Source of the DNA: Streptomyces sp. SCSIO 75703
GTDB taxonomy: Bacteria; Actinomycetota; Actinomycetes; Streptomycetales; Streptomycetaceae
Assembly: GCF_036607905.1 (NCBI RefSeq)
Contig: NZ_CP144555.1
Coordinates: 1-64,000, forward strand
Reading direction: 5' to 3'
DNA length: 64,000 bases
The notes under the pieces are model-generated. The model searched no databases. It was not told the DNA's origin and saw nothing but the letters and a program-made list of their open reading frames with translations. Position 1 is the stretch's first letter, and each line of letters starts with the position of its first letter. A program made the translations under genes and the position numbers. This document shows positions 52,059-63,444 of this stretch, piece by piece.

Positions 52059-53000
52059 TCACCCGGCCGTCGACCGGGAAAAGCCCGCCCAGGTGGCGAT
52101 GGCGAATCCGTCGCCCTGGCGCCGGACTTCGGCACCCGCGTGGCCGGGCCAGTGGGCCGGGATGACGAGTTCGCGCTGCTCGGCGGCGCGGGAGAGGTAG
52201 GCGCGGCGGGTCCGGGCCGCGAGGGCGGGGTCCTCGCAGAAGCGACTGCTCCACTCGGGGTGGAGCACCTGGACGGGGCTGTGCAGCATGTCGCCGACGA
52301 AGACGGCGCGGTCGGTGCCGGAGCGGAGCGTGAGGACGCAGGATCCTGGGGTGTGGCCCGGTGCCGCCTCCAGTGTGAGGTTGCGGTCGATGCGGTGGCT
52401 GCCCTCCCACACCACCGCCTGCCCCGACCGGTGCACGGGCTCGACGCTCTCGCGGAACGCCAGCTCGGCCTCCTCCCGGCGCAGCCGCTCGGACGCGTCG
52501 CGCGGTGGCCTGCGCAGGCCGCCCTTGGCCGGGTCGAAGTACACGTCGTCGAGGCGCGGGAGGAGGTACGTGGCCTGGGGGAAGGTCGGCATCCAACGGC
52601 CGTCGCGCCACCGGGTGTTCCAGCCGACGTGGTCGTGGTGGAGGTGGGTGTTCACCACGATGTCGACGTCCTCGGGGGCCACACCGGCCGCGCGCAGCCG
52701 GTCGAGGAAGGGGGTGTCCAGCCCGGCGAACCCGGGGAGTCGCGGCCGGTCGCGGCCGTTGCCGATGCCGGTGTCGACCAGGACGGTCTGGCCCTCGCTG
52801 CGCAGTACCCAGGTCTGGACGCGGCAGCGGCAGGCGTCGTCGTCCGGTGTCCAGAAGTCGGGGGCGAGCCACCACTCGTTGCGCCGCCAGGTCTCCTCGT
52901 CGCTGTCCGGGACGACGCGGCGGGCGGTGCGGACGGGGCCCGCCCACTCGACGACGCGGGTGATCTCGACGTCGCCGAGGACGATGGTGTCCGGGTGCAC
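52059..53000 (-). CDS. MBL-fold metallo-hydrolase
   Basis: A 313-residue metallo-beta-lactamase-fold enzyme. The di-metal motif is VVNTHLHHDHVGWN (H-x-H-x-D-H, about 118-123). Further ligands are in EAAPGHTPGSCVLTL (His), VFVGDMLHSPVQ (Asp) and VIPAHWPGHAG (His). The pattern resembles lactonase or arylsulfatase-like MBL proteins of Streptomyces; the substrate is not known. GTG at 53000 follows AGGAGG. It is upstream of no same-strand partner and 175 bases from a TetR gene in the same direction. Confidence 0.85.
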   Translation of the reverse strand: MHPDTIVLGDVEITRVVEWAGPVRTARRVVPDSDEETWRRNEWWLAPDFWTPDDDACRCRVQTWVLRSEGQTVLVDTGIGNGRDRPRLPGFAGLDTPFLDRLRAAGVAPEDVDIVVNTHLHHDHVGWNTRWRDGRWMPTFPQATYLLPRLDDVYFDPAKGGLRRPPRDASERLRREEAELAFRESVEPVHRSGQAVVWEGSHRIDRNLTLEAAPGHTPGSCVLTLRSGTDRAVFVGDMLHSPVQVLHPEWSSRFCEDPALAARTRRAYLSRAAEQRELVIPAHWPGHAGAEVRRQGDGFAIATWAGFSRSTAG

Positions 53001-53175
53001 TGCGGGGTCCTCCTGTCGGTACGGGCTCGGTACGGCTTCGGTACGGACGCGGCGCGGCCGGCTCGGCGAGGACTCCTCGCTGTCCCGCCGAGTCGGTGCG
53101 GGCCCCGCCGGACCGGCGCGGTACGGGTGCGCGCGGCGGATGCTCCCGCGGACGCCCGGTGCGCGCCGTTTTCTG

Positions 53176-55568
<2,393 letters not shown>

Positions 55569-55592
55569 GGCAGCCTGGGCGGCACGGCCCCG

Positions 55593-55790
55593 TCAGGTCA
55601 CCAGTCCGCGCCGGGAGGCGTAGTCGTAGGCGGCGGCCCGGACACGGTCACGGTCGCGCGGGCCCGGTTCGGCGAGCGCGCGGCCCGGTTCGGCGAGCGC
55701 GCGGGAGACGAGCGCCTTCACGTTCTCCTGGCCGAGGAACAGGGTCGCGGCGATCTCGCTGTGGGCGAGGCCGGCCGCGAAGGGCGCAGG
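55593..55790 (-). pseudogene. LuxR-type HTH fragment
   Basis: The minus strand encodes AGLAHSEIAATLFLGQENVKALVSRALAEPG, then RDRDRVRAAAYDYASRRGLVT, the C-terminal helix-turn-helix of a NarL/LuxR response regulator. Nothing of the receiver domain is found upstream. The segment encoding RALAEPG is duplicated in tandem (21 bp, about 55665-55706), which would insert seven residues just after the recognition helix. A relic. Confidence 0.55.
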
Positions 55791-55979
55791 GCCTTCGTTC
55801 GCGCGGGGTCGGCGGCACGACACCGATGGTGTCCTGCGCCGGTCCGGGGGCGGAATGGCGGTGGTTTGCCGGGTGGTTCGGGGGTCGGTTAGGTTGCCCC
55901 GGTCGGTCCGCGTCCGGTCCGGCCGCCCGACTCCCCCGTGCCCGTCGCGGGGTGGGCCCGTCCCTGGGAGCCGCCTGAC

Positions 55980-56858
55980 ATGTCCGCCGACCGGTCCCCC
56001 GTCCGCCGGTCCGCCGCACTGCTCGCGGTCGCCGTCGTCCTGACCGGGTGCACGGCCGCCGGGGGGTCGTCCGGCGCCGCCGACGGCACCCCCCGGGGCG
56101 CGTCCGGGGTGACGCCCCCGCCGGCGCACGCCGGGTTCGACTACCAGCTCGGCGGCGCCTATCCCCCGCCCGAGGGCGTGGAGGTCGTGGTGCGCGACCA
56201 CACGGCCTCGCCCGCGCCCGGTCTGTACAACGTCTGTTACGTCAACGCCTTCCAGGCCCAGCCGGGCGCGGCGGACACCTGGGAGCCCGACCTGCTGCTC
56301 CGCGAGGGCGGCGAGGGCGGCAGGGTCGTGATGGACGAGGACTGGGACGAGGCGCTGCTCGACATCGGCGACGCGGGCAAGCGCGAGCGGATCGCCGAAA
56401 GGGTCGGCGGCTGGATCGACGCGTGCGCCGACAAGGGCTTCGACGCGGTGGAGCCCGACAACTACGACAGCTACACCCGCGCCCCGAAGGGGCTCCTCGG
56501 CGCGGGCGACGCGAAGGCGTTCCTCACCCTGCTCGCCGCCCGCGCCCACGGCCGCGGGCTGGCGATCGCCCAGAAGAACACCGTCGAACTCGCCCCCGTC
56601 CGTGAGGAGGTGGGCGTCGACTTCGCCGTGGCGGAGGAGTGCGGCCGCCACGACGAATGCGGCGACTACACCGACGCGTTCGGCGACCGCGTCCTGGTCG
56701 TCGAGTACGACGCGGCCGGACTGGAGCGGGCCTGCGGCCGGTGGGGCCACGAACTGTCCGTCGTACGGCGGGACGTGGGCGTGACGCCCGAGGGCGCGCC
56801 GGGCCACGTACGGGAGACGTGCGGGGGCCCGGGTCCGCTTCCGCCGGCGGGCGGGTGA
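55980..56858 (+). CDS. GH114-like (endo-alpha-1,4-polygalactosaminidase family) lipoprotein
   Basis: A 292-residue surface lipoprotein. The signal peptide MSADRSPVRRSAALLAVAVVLTGC ends in an LTGC lipobox, followed by a Gly/Ser linker. The TIM-barrel glycosidase body is GH114-like: FDYQLGGAYPPPEGVEVVVRD, GLYNVCYVNAFQAQPGA, VVMDEDWDEALLDIG, GGWIDACADKGFDAVEPDNYDSY (acidic catalytic candidates), GLAIAQKNTVEL and VDFAVAEECGRHDEC. It would cut galactosaminoglycan-type polysaccharides outside the cell. ATG at 55980 with GGGAG ten bases upstream. Confidence 0.8.
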   Translation: MSADRSPVRRSAALLAVAVVLTGCTAAGGSSGAADGTPRGASGVTPPPAHAGFDYQLGGAYPPPEGVEVVVRDHTASPAPGLYNVCYVNAFQAQPGAADTWEPDLLLREGGEGGRVVMDEDWDEALLDIGDAGKRERIAERVGGWIDACADKGFDAVEPDNYDSYTRAPKGLLGAGDAKAFLTLLAARAHGRGLAIAQKNTVELAPVREEVGVDFAVAEECGRHDECGDYTDAFGDRVLVVEYDAAGLERACGRWGHELSVVRRDVGVTPEGAPGHVRETCGGPGPLPPAGG

Positions 56859-57051
56859 CCTGGCGTTCCGGGACAACCGGGTCACCCGGCACGACGCGGT
56901 GCGCGACCACCGCGCGCACCGCCGGGTCGCCGAACGCGTCGCCACCGCGGGCGACCGCCCCTTGCGAGCCCTCCGGCCCGCGGCCGCAGCCGTCCGGCGC
57001 GTGGCCGTGCGGGGTCCGTCACCCACGCGGCCACGCGCCGGGGCGTCCCCG

Positions 57052-58953
57052 CTACAGGGTGCGCTCCAGCCGGTCGGCGACCAGCGACACGAACCGGGCC
57101 GGCTCCTTGGGCCGGCCGCCCTCGGCGAGCACGGCGAGGGTGTGCAGGAGGTCGGCGGTCTCGGTCAGCTCGGCGCGGTCCTCGCGTTCGGCGTAGGCGC
57201 GGTTGAGAGCCTTCACGAGCTGGTGCTCGGGGTTGAGTTCCAGGATGCGCTTGGCGTGCGGCACCTCCTGGCCCATCGCGCGGTACATGTTCTCCAGCGC
57301 GGGCGTGAGTTCGTCGGCGTCGGAGACGACACAGGCCGGGGAGACCGTGAGACGGGAGGAGAGACGGACCTCCTTGACCTCGTCGGCGAGGTGCTCCGTC
57401 ATCCAGCCGAGCAGGGCCGCGTACGCCTCGCCCTGCTTGCCCTTCTCCTCGTCGGCCGCGCCGTCGTCGCCGCCGTCGCCGAGGTCGATCTCGCCCTTGG
57501 CGATGGACCGCAGCCGCTTTCCCTCGTACTCGCCGACCGCGTCGACCCACACCTCGTCGACGGGGTCGGTGAGCAGCAGGACCTCGACGCCCTTGGCGCG
57601 GAAGGTCTCCATGTGGGGGGAGTTCTCGATGGCCTCGCGGGACTCGCCGGTCATGAAGTAGACGGCGTCCTGGCCCTCCTTCATCCGCTCCGTGTAGGCG
57701 CGCAGTCCGGTCGGCGCCTCGAGGTCGTGGGTACTGGCGAAGGAGGCGGCGGCGAGCAGGGCGTCGCGGTTCTCCGGGTCGGTGACCAGGCCCTCCTTGA
57801 GGACCGCGCCGAACTCGCGCCAGAAGGTGGCGTAGCGCTCGGGGGCGGTCTCCCTCATCTCCTTGACGGTGGAGAGGACCTTCTTCGTCAGCCGCCGCCG
57901 CATCATGCGGATGTGCCGGTCCTGCTGGAGGATCTCGCGGGAGACGTTGAGGGAGAGGTCCTGCGCGTCGACGACGCCCTTGACGAAGCGCAGGTAGGGC
58001 GGGAGCAGTTCCTCGCAGTCGTCCATGATCAAGACGCGCTTGACGTAGAGCTGCACGCCGCGCTGGTGGCCCTGGGTGAAGAGGTCGTGCGGCGCGTGCG
58101 AGGGCAGGAACAGCAGCGCCTGGTACTCGAAGGTGCCCTCCGCCTGGAGGCGGATCGTCTCCAGCGGTTCGCGCCAGTCGTGCCCGATGTGCTGGTACAG
58201 CTCGCGGTACTCGTCCTCGGACACCTCCTCGCGCGGGCGGGCCCACAGCGCCTTCATCGAGTTGAGCGTCTCGGGCTCGGGCGTGTCCTCGCCGTCGCGC
58301 GGCTCGGGGACGAGGCGGATGGGCCAGGTGATGAAGTCCGAGTACCGCTTGACGATCTCCCGCACCGTCCGGGGAGCGGCGTAGTCGTGGAGCTGGTTCT
58401 CGGCGTCGGCCGGCTTGAGGTGCAGGGTGACGGCGGTGCCCTGGGGCGCGTCGGCGACGGTCTCCAGGGTGTACGTGCCCTCGCCGCGCGAGGACCAGCG
58501 GGTGCCCTCGCTCTCGCCCGCGCGCCGGGTGAGGAGGGTGACCTCGTCCGCCACCATGAACCCGGAGTAGAAGCCGACGCCGAACTGGCCGATGAGCCCG
58601 TCGGCCCCGGCGGCGTCGTCGGCCTCGCGCAGTTCCCGCAGGAAGGCGGCGGTGCCCGAGTTGGCGATGGTGCCGATGAGCCGCCTGACCTCTTCCTGCG
58701 ACATGCCGATGCCGTTGTCCCGCACGGTGAGCGTACGGGCCTCGGCGTCGAGGTCGATCTCGATGTGGAGGTCGCTCGTGTCGGCGTCGAGGGTGTCGTC
58801 GCGGAGCACGGCCAGACGCAGCTTGTCGAGCGCGTCGGAGGCGTTGGAGACGAGCTCCCTGAGGAAGACGTCCTTGTTCGAGTAGACCGAATGGATCATC
58901 AGCTGGAGGAGCTGACGGGCCTCTACCTGGAACTCAAACGTTTCGGTCGGCAT
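57052..58953 (-). CDS. htpG: molecular chaperone HtpG (bacterial Hsp90)
   Basis: A 633-residue Hsp90, full family length. The GHKL ATPase domain contains [25 protein letters not shown] (about 22-46), [29 protein letters not shown] and the TDP-type lid residues. The middle domain has [42 protein letters not shown] with the catalytic Arg. The C-terminal dimer domain follows an Asp/Gly/Glu-rich linker ([15 protein letters not shown], about 480-495). It folds client proteins in the cytosol, ATP-driven. No heat-shock operator was recognised in the short region upstream of 58953. Confidence 0.97.
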
Positions 58954-59068
58954 GGTGGGTGATTACCTCACAGGTCCACGGCTTCTGCACTGGCCAGGTC
59001 ACTCTAGGACAGGCCGGGCGCGCGGCGGAGGCGATCGGGGATCTGCCGCCCCGGGCGGGGCCGGGACG

Positions 59069-59160
59069 GCGCGGGGCGCGGGTCCGACGCGGCGCGGGGC
59101 GCGGGTCCGAGGAAGCGCGGGGCGCGGGTCCGAGGAAGCGCGGGGCGCGGGTCCGAGGAG
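59069..59160. repeat. 23-bp tandem repeat, four copies
   Basis: Units of GCGCGGGGCGCGGGTCCGA plus GGAA start at 59069, 59092, 59115 and 59138, with a partial fifth ending at the stop codon of the small protein gene at 59172. It fills the space between htpG and that gene. Confidence 0.9.
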
Positions 59161-59171
59161 GCGCGGGAGAC

Positions 59172-59387
59172 TCAGTACGTCCACTCGTGCGGGCCTCCGC
59201 CACGCCATTCGATCCAGGGTGCCGACTCGACGTCGGAGGTCTCGACGTCCTCCAGTCCGGCGCGGCGCAGGAACTCGGCGATGTCGAGGAGCGTGTAGGC
59301 CAGGCCGACGAAGGAGCCGTCGAACCGGATGCGGCGTCCTCCGTCCTCGCCGGGCGGGTAGACGACGACGGGCTGGTCTTGGAGCAT
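59172..59387 (-). CDS. conserved 71-aa actinomycete protein
   Basis: A small acidic protein: MLQDQPVVVYPPGEDGGRRIRFDGSFVGLAYTLLDIAEFLRRAGLEDVETSDVESAPWIEWRGGGPHEWTY. I recognise the pattern from uncharacterised Streptomyces proteins of this size, with a beta-hairpin start (RRIRFDGSFVG), a central helix (LLDIAEFLRRAGL) and the tail IEWRGGGP; no function is known. ATG at 59387 is the usual start. The stop is immediately preceded on the genome by the 23-bp repeat. Confidence 0.7.
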   Translation of the reverse strand: MLQDQPVVVYPPGEDGGRRIRFDGSFVGLAYTLLDIAEFLRRAGLEDVETSDVESAPWIEWRGGGPHEWTY

Positions 59388-59459
59388 GTCCTCAGGATGT
59401 GGGGCGGGAGCGCCGGGCGCACGCCGTGCCACCCGCGGGGCGTGCTCGCGCGCGGTGGT

Positions 59460-60443
59460 TCAGTCGCCGTCCTGGCCGGGCTGTCGGCGCCCGGAGCCGG
59501 CGGAGAGGTGTTCCAGTGCCTCGACCAGTTCCTGGCAGGCGCGTTCGACGGAGCGCCGGGTGTTGTGCTGTTCGGTGATGACGGCGGAGAGCAGGAGCGC
59601 CGTCAGGCCGATGGCCCCGTTGAACGCCTGGAGCTTGAGCATCACCTGGTCCGGGGAGAGCCGCCCGAAGGCCCCGGCGCCGTCGCTGGCGGTGACGGTC
59701 ACCAGGACGGAGGCGAGCAGGGCGCAGGGCATGCTGCCGGCGAGTTCGAAGCGCAACGCGGCCCAGATGAGCAGCGGGAACACCAGGAACATCAGACCGA
59801 TGGAGCTGCGGGTGACCAGGGGTATGAGGACACACAGGACGAGCGCGAGGCCGACCGCCTCCCGCCAGCGCCGGGTCGGCGGCGGCCAGCGTGCCCGGTA
59901 CAGCAGGAGCAGCATCGGCGTGACGATGACGACGCCCATGGCGTCCCCCGCCCACCAGGCGAGCCACACGGTCCAGAAGTGGGCGGTGTCGAGGTGGTCG
60001 GTGGAGTGGATGACGCCGACGCCGACGGCGGAGCTGATCACCATGGCGGTGAGCGCACCGAGGAAGACCAGGGCCAGTCCGTCGCGGACGCGGCTGAGGT
60101 CGAGCCGGAAGCCGACGGCGCGCAGCAGGACGTAGGCGCAGGCGGGGGCGGCCGTGTTCCCGGCGACGATGCCGACGGCCGTGGGGCGCAGTGTGGTGAG
60201 GGACATGACGACCAGGAGGGAGCCGAGGGCGATGCCGGGCAGGCAGCGGGGGCCGCGCAGGAGCAGGCAGGCGACGGCGACGCCGGTGGGCGGCCACAGC
60301 GGGGTGACCACGGCCCCCTCCACGACGAGCCGGAGCAACAGGCCGAGGCGTCCCGCCCCGTAGTAGCAGCCCGCGACGAGCAGCGTCTCCACGAGGAGAG
60401 CGACCGGCCGCGGCCAACCGTGTATGCGCACCACAGCAGCCAT
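59460..60443 (-). CDS. MASE1-domain membrane sensor protein
   Basis: A 327-residue integral membrane protein consisting almost wholly of a MASE1 sensor: LGLLLRLVVEGAVVTPLWPPTGVAVACLLLRG (the conserved WPP-TG-A loop), PGIALGSLLVVM, GNTAAPACAYVLL, HFWTVWLAWWAGDAMGVVIVTPMLLLL and TRSSIGLMFLVFPLLIWAALRF. About eight spans, then a short cytosolic helix (ITEQHNTRRSVERACQELVEALEHLSA). Usually MASE1 is fused to a phosphatase, kinase or GGDEF domain; here none follows. The PP2C gene 57 bases upstream in the same direction may supply it. Confidence 0.82.
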   Translation of the reverse strand: MAAVVRIHGWPRPVALLVETLLVAGCYYGAGRLGLLLRLVVEGAVVTPLWPPTGVAVACLLLRGPRCLPGIALGSLLVVMSLTTLRPTAVGIVAGNTAAPACAYVLLRAVGFRLDLSRVRDGLALVFLGALTAMVISSAVGVGVIHSTDHLDTAHFWTVWLAWWAGDAMGVVIVTPMLLLLYRARWPPPTRRWREAVGLALVLCVLIPLVTRSSIGLMFLVFPLLIWAALRFELAGSMPCALLASVLVTVTASDGAGAFGRLSPDQVMLKLQAFNGAIGLTALLLSAVITEQHNTRRSVERACQELVEALEHLSAGSGRRQPGQDGD

Positions 60444-60500
60444 GAGACACCGGTACGGTCCGGTCGGCCACGCGAGAAGGGATGCGGGCCGCCCTCCGGG

Positions 60501-61436
60501 CTACTGCGCGTCCCCCGAAGCGGTGTCGTCCGGTGCGGTGCCGTCCGGCCGGCGGGCGGGCGCGGAGGGGCCTGACGGCCCCTGGCCGGCAGGGGCCGGG
60601 TGGCGGCAGTCGCCGCCGTCGTGGCCGTCGTGGCCGATGACGAGGACGGCGGCGTCGTCCTCGTGACCGACCGTCGTGGCGTTCTCGATGACGGAGGACG
60701 CGAGGGTGCCCGCCTCCACGCCGGCGACGGCGGCGGCGCCGGCGAGCCGCACGACGCGGTCGAGGCCGTCGTCGATGTTCAGTGACGGTCCCTCGACCAC
60801 GCCGTCGGTGAGCAGGACGATGACGCCGCCGGTGGTCAGCCGGTGCCGTGTCACGGGGTACTCGGCGCCTTCCATGACGCCGAGGGGAGGCCCGCCCTCG
60901 TCGCCGGAGACGCCGGCCGCGCCGTCGGCGGTGGCCCAGACACAGGGGACGTGTCCGGCACGGGCGCCGTGCAGGATGCCGGTGGCGGGGTCGAAGCGCA
61001 GGAAGGTGCAGGTGGCGAACAAGTCACCGCCGAGGGCGAGCAGCAGGTCGTTGGTGCGGGCGAGGAGGTCGCCGGGCTCGCTGGTGACCGAGGCGAGGGC
61101 GCGCAGGCCGACCCGGATCTGCCCCATGAAGGCGGCGGCGTCGATGGTGTGCCCCTGGACGTCGCCGACGGAGAGCCCGAGGGAGCCGTCGGCCAGGGTG
61201 AAGGCGTCGTACCAGTCGCCGCCGACGTTGAGGCCGGCGCAGGCGGGCGAGTAGCGGGCGGCCAGCCGGAAGCCGGGCACGCAGGGCAGGGCGGCGGGGA
61301 GCATGCCGCGTTGCAGGGCGATGGCCAGCTCCACCTGGGTCCGTTGCAGCTCCGCCAGCTCGCGCGCCTCGGCCGTCAGCGAGGCGAGCCTGGCCAGCAG
61401 CTCGTCGGCTTCTTGTACGGGGTGCTTGCGGAACAT
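60501..61436 (-). CDS. SpoIIE-type PP2C serine/threonine phosphatase
   Basis: A 311-residue protein. Residues 8-45 form a coiled coil (EADELLARLASLTAEARELAELQRTQVELAIALQRGMLP), the usual signalling helix before such domains. The PP2C metal motifs follow: FRLAARYSPACAGLNVGGDWYDAF, LSVGDVQGHTIDAAAFMGQIR, GVIVLLTDGVVEG and HEDDAAVLVIG. A Pro/Gly/Asp-rich tail ends the protein. Such phosphatases dephosphorylate anti-anti-sigma factors. No sensor domain is present, but the next gene is a bare MASE1 membrane protein. Confidence 0.87.
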   Translation of the reverse strand: MFRKHPVQEADELLARLASLTAEARELAELQRTQVELAIALQRGMLPAALPCVPGFRLAARYSPACAGLNVGGDWYDAFTLADGSLGLSVGDVQGHTIDAAAFMGQIRVGLRALASVTSEPGDLLARTNDLLLALGGDLFATCTFLRFDPATGILHGARAGHVPCVWATADGAAGVSGDEGGPPLGVMEGAEYPVTRHRLTTGGVIVLLTDGVVEGPSLNIDDGLDRVVRLAGAAAVAGVEAGTLASSVIENATTVGHEDDAAVLVIGHDGHDGGDCRHPAPAGQGPSGPSAPARRPDGTAPDDTASGDAQ

Positions 61437-61631
61437 GCGACCGCTCCCGGGGGGTCGGCCGCGCCTCGGGCGGTCGGCCGGCGCAGGATGCCTGGCGGGG
61501 TTCTGGGCGGGGTGGGGCAGGGGTGCGGGGCCCGGCGGGCCGGTGCCGCCGGGCCCGTCTCGCCGGCCCCTTGTCGCCGGTCCCTCCGGCGACGCGGGCA
61601 GGGGCGGTGACGACAGGGGGCGGCCCCTGGT

Positions 61632-62126
61632 TCAGCCATGTGGGGCGGGCTTCCGCGCGCGGGCCCGGGACGCCTCGATCTCCGCGTACGCCCCGTCGCG
61701 GCCCTCCCAGTGGGAGCCCTCGACGGACTTGCCGGGTTCGAGGTCCTTGTAGACGTCGAAGAAGTGCGTGATCTCCAGACGGTCGAAGTCCGGGATGTCG
61801 TCGATGTCCTGCACGGCCGCGTGACGCGGGTCGCCCGCGGGCACGCACAGCACCTTCTCGTCCGGGCCGTTCTCGTCGCGCATGAGGTACATGCCGACCG
61901 CCCTGCACCGGATGACGCAGCCGGGAAAGGTCGGCTCGCCGGTCAGCACCATCGCGTCCAGGGGTTCGCCGTCGCGGCCGAGGGTGCCGTCGACGTAGCC
62001 GTAGTCCGCCGGGTACTGGGTGGACGTGAAGAGCATCCGGTCCAGCCGGATGCGGTGCCGGGTGTGGTCCATCTCGTACTTGTTGCGGGACCCCTGGGGG
62101 ATCTCCACGATCACGTCGAACTCCAC
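61632..62126 (-). CDS. ppa: inorganic pyrophosphatase, family I
   Basis: A 164-residue soluble pyrophosphatase hydrolysing PPi to two phosphates with Mg. Active-site blocks are intact: FDVIVEIPQGSRNKYEMDHTRHRIRLDRML (Glu, Lys, Arg ligands), YPADYGYVDGTLGRDGEPLDAMVL (Asp-x4-Asp), RAVGMYLMRDENGPDEKVLCVPAGDPRH (third Asp and Lys) and ITHFFDVYKDLEPGKSVEGSHWEGRDGA. GTG at 62126 matches the family start and follows AGGAG. Divergent from the paralog at 62485. Confidence 0.95.
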   Translation of the reverse strand: MEFDVIVEIPQGSRNKYEMDHTRHRIRLDRMLFTSTQYPADYGYVDGTLGRDGEPLDAMVLTGEPTFPGCVIRCRAVGMYLMRDENGPDEKVLCVPAGDPRHAAVQDIDDIPDFDRLEITHFFDVYKDLEPGKSVEGSHWEGRDGAYAEIEASRARARKPAPHG

Positions 62127-62484
62127 CGTGTGCTCCTCGTCCGGTCGCGTCGGCCGCGCCGGGGACCGGCGCTGCGGGCCGCGGTGGCGGCATTCCGTCG
62201 GCGGCGCGTCCGGCGCCCTCACAGTCTCGCCCCCGTGCCGCCGTACCGGCGGCCCGACCGGGGGCCCGGCTCGGCCGTCCGGGTGAACGGATGCCCTGGC
62301 GCCCGGCGCGGCGCAGGGCCGGCGCCGGGTGGGGCCGGGGGCCGGGCGGCGTGGTTGGGCCGGTCCGGGGAAGGGCACACTGGGAGTGACGAGGGCGATG
62401 GGGCCCGCCGCGACCGCACGAGCGAGACGGCACCGTGCTGATGGCCTCTGCGTGGATGACGGACGACCACGGGAGGTGCCCGCG

Positions 62485-62976
62485 GTGGAGGTGACGGTGG
62501 TGGTGGGGGCGACGGTCGGAGCGCCCTTCGCCCCGGCGGACGGATCGGACGGCTACACCCAGGTGTCGGCGGGATCGACCCGGGTGACGGGGTACCCGGT
62601 CGGCGCCGGCCACATAGACGACACGCTCACCGAGGACGGCGAGCCGACGGCCGCCCTGGTGCTGATGGAGGAGCCCGCGCTGCCGGGCCGCACGGTGCGC
62701 GCCCGGCCGGTCGCGCTGGTCCACGCCCTGGTGGACGGACGGCCGCGGGCCGAGGTGATGTGCGTGCCTGCGCACGATCCCAACTTCGCCGAGCTGACCG
62801 GTCCGGTGGCGCTGCGCGAGTGGCACGCGGACGAGGAGACCCTCGCCGTCGTCCTGCACCGGCTGGACCCCGACCACCATTGGCGGGTGGCGCACTGCGA
62901 GGGCCCGGTGGCGGCCGAGGAGTTCCTCGACGAGGCCCGGGACGCCTACGAGCGGCTGACCGGCCGCCCGGAGTGA
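62485..62976 (+). CDS. pyrophosphatase-like paralog lacking catalytic residues
   Basis: A 163-residue protein of the same length as the Ppa encoded divergently 358 bases away, and alignable over most of it: YPVGAGHIDDTLTEDGEPTAALVLMEEPALPGRTVRARPVALVHALVDGRPRAEVMCVPAHDPNF mirrors the Ppa core. The metal and substrate residues are replaced: DGEPLDAM reads DGEPTAAL, DENGPDEKV reads DGRPRAEV, and the GSRNKYE loop reads GATVGAPFAP. It therefore should not cleave pyrophosphate. A regulatory or binding role, or a different substrate, is possible. GTG at 62485 with GGGAGG eight bases upstream; codon bias is normal, so it looks maintained. Confidence 0.72.
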   Translation: MEVTVVVGATVGAPFAPADGSDGYTQVSAGSTRVTGYPVGAGHIDDTLTEDGEPTAALVLMEEPALPGRTVRARPVALVHALVDGRPRAEVMCVPAHDPNFAELTGPVALREWHADEETLAVVLHRLDPDHHWRVAHCEGPVAAEEFLDEARDAYERLTGRPE

Positions 62977-63444
62977 CCGCCGCCGGTGCGGCCGGGCCCG
63001 GTGGCCGGGTTCCGGGCGCGGTCGGCGACGCACACGGCGAGGGTGTAGCCCGTACCGGTGTGGGTGACCGTCCCCGGCCCCGGTCCCGGGCGCGTGCCCG
63101 GACGGCGGCACGCCGCCCGGGATTGCACGTGTCGCGCACCGGGGAACAATGGGCGTACGGCGGTGCCGCGGCTCGCCGGGACACACCGCGCGGACCGCGC
63201 GACACGCGGGCGGTGCCCTCACCGGCGTCGACCGAACCGGGCGACACGCCGCGGGACACGCCGGGCGAGTCCGTGGTGCGGTGCCGTACGGCGGTCGGCG
63301 TGGCGCGCGGCCCGGGAGACCGTCCCGGGTGTGCCTGGTCGGGTGGACGCCGCGGCGCGGCCGAGAGGGCCCGGCCCGGCGTCGACGCCGACGCGGGTTC
63401 CCCGGCACCGGGCGACGCGGCGACACGTAGGGCGAGGACGACGT
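62977..63444. other. intergenic, no gene seen
   Basis: 468 bases of CG-rich sequence with many CGGGCGACACGCC-like words between the pyrophosphatase paralog and the GAF-domain gene. Frames are open on both strands but encode arginine/proline-rich strings only. Confidence 0.5.

Noticed and set aside
57195-58962. Plus-strand ORFs across htpG
   Set aside because: Shadows of htpG, whose product is full length and unmistakable.
62946-63149. 67-codon minus-strand ORF between the pyrophosphatase paralog and the GAF gene
   Set aside because: No ribosome site, no homology, Arg/Gly/Pro-rich composition.
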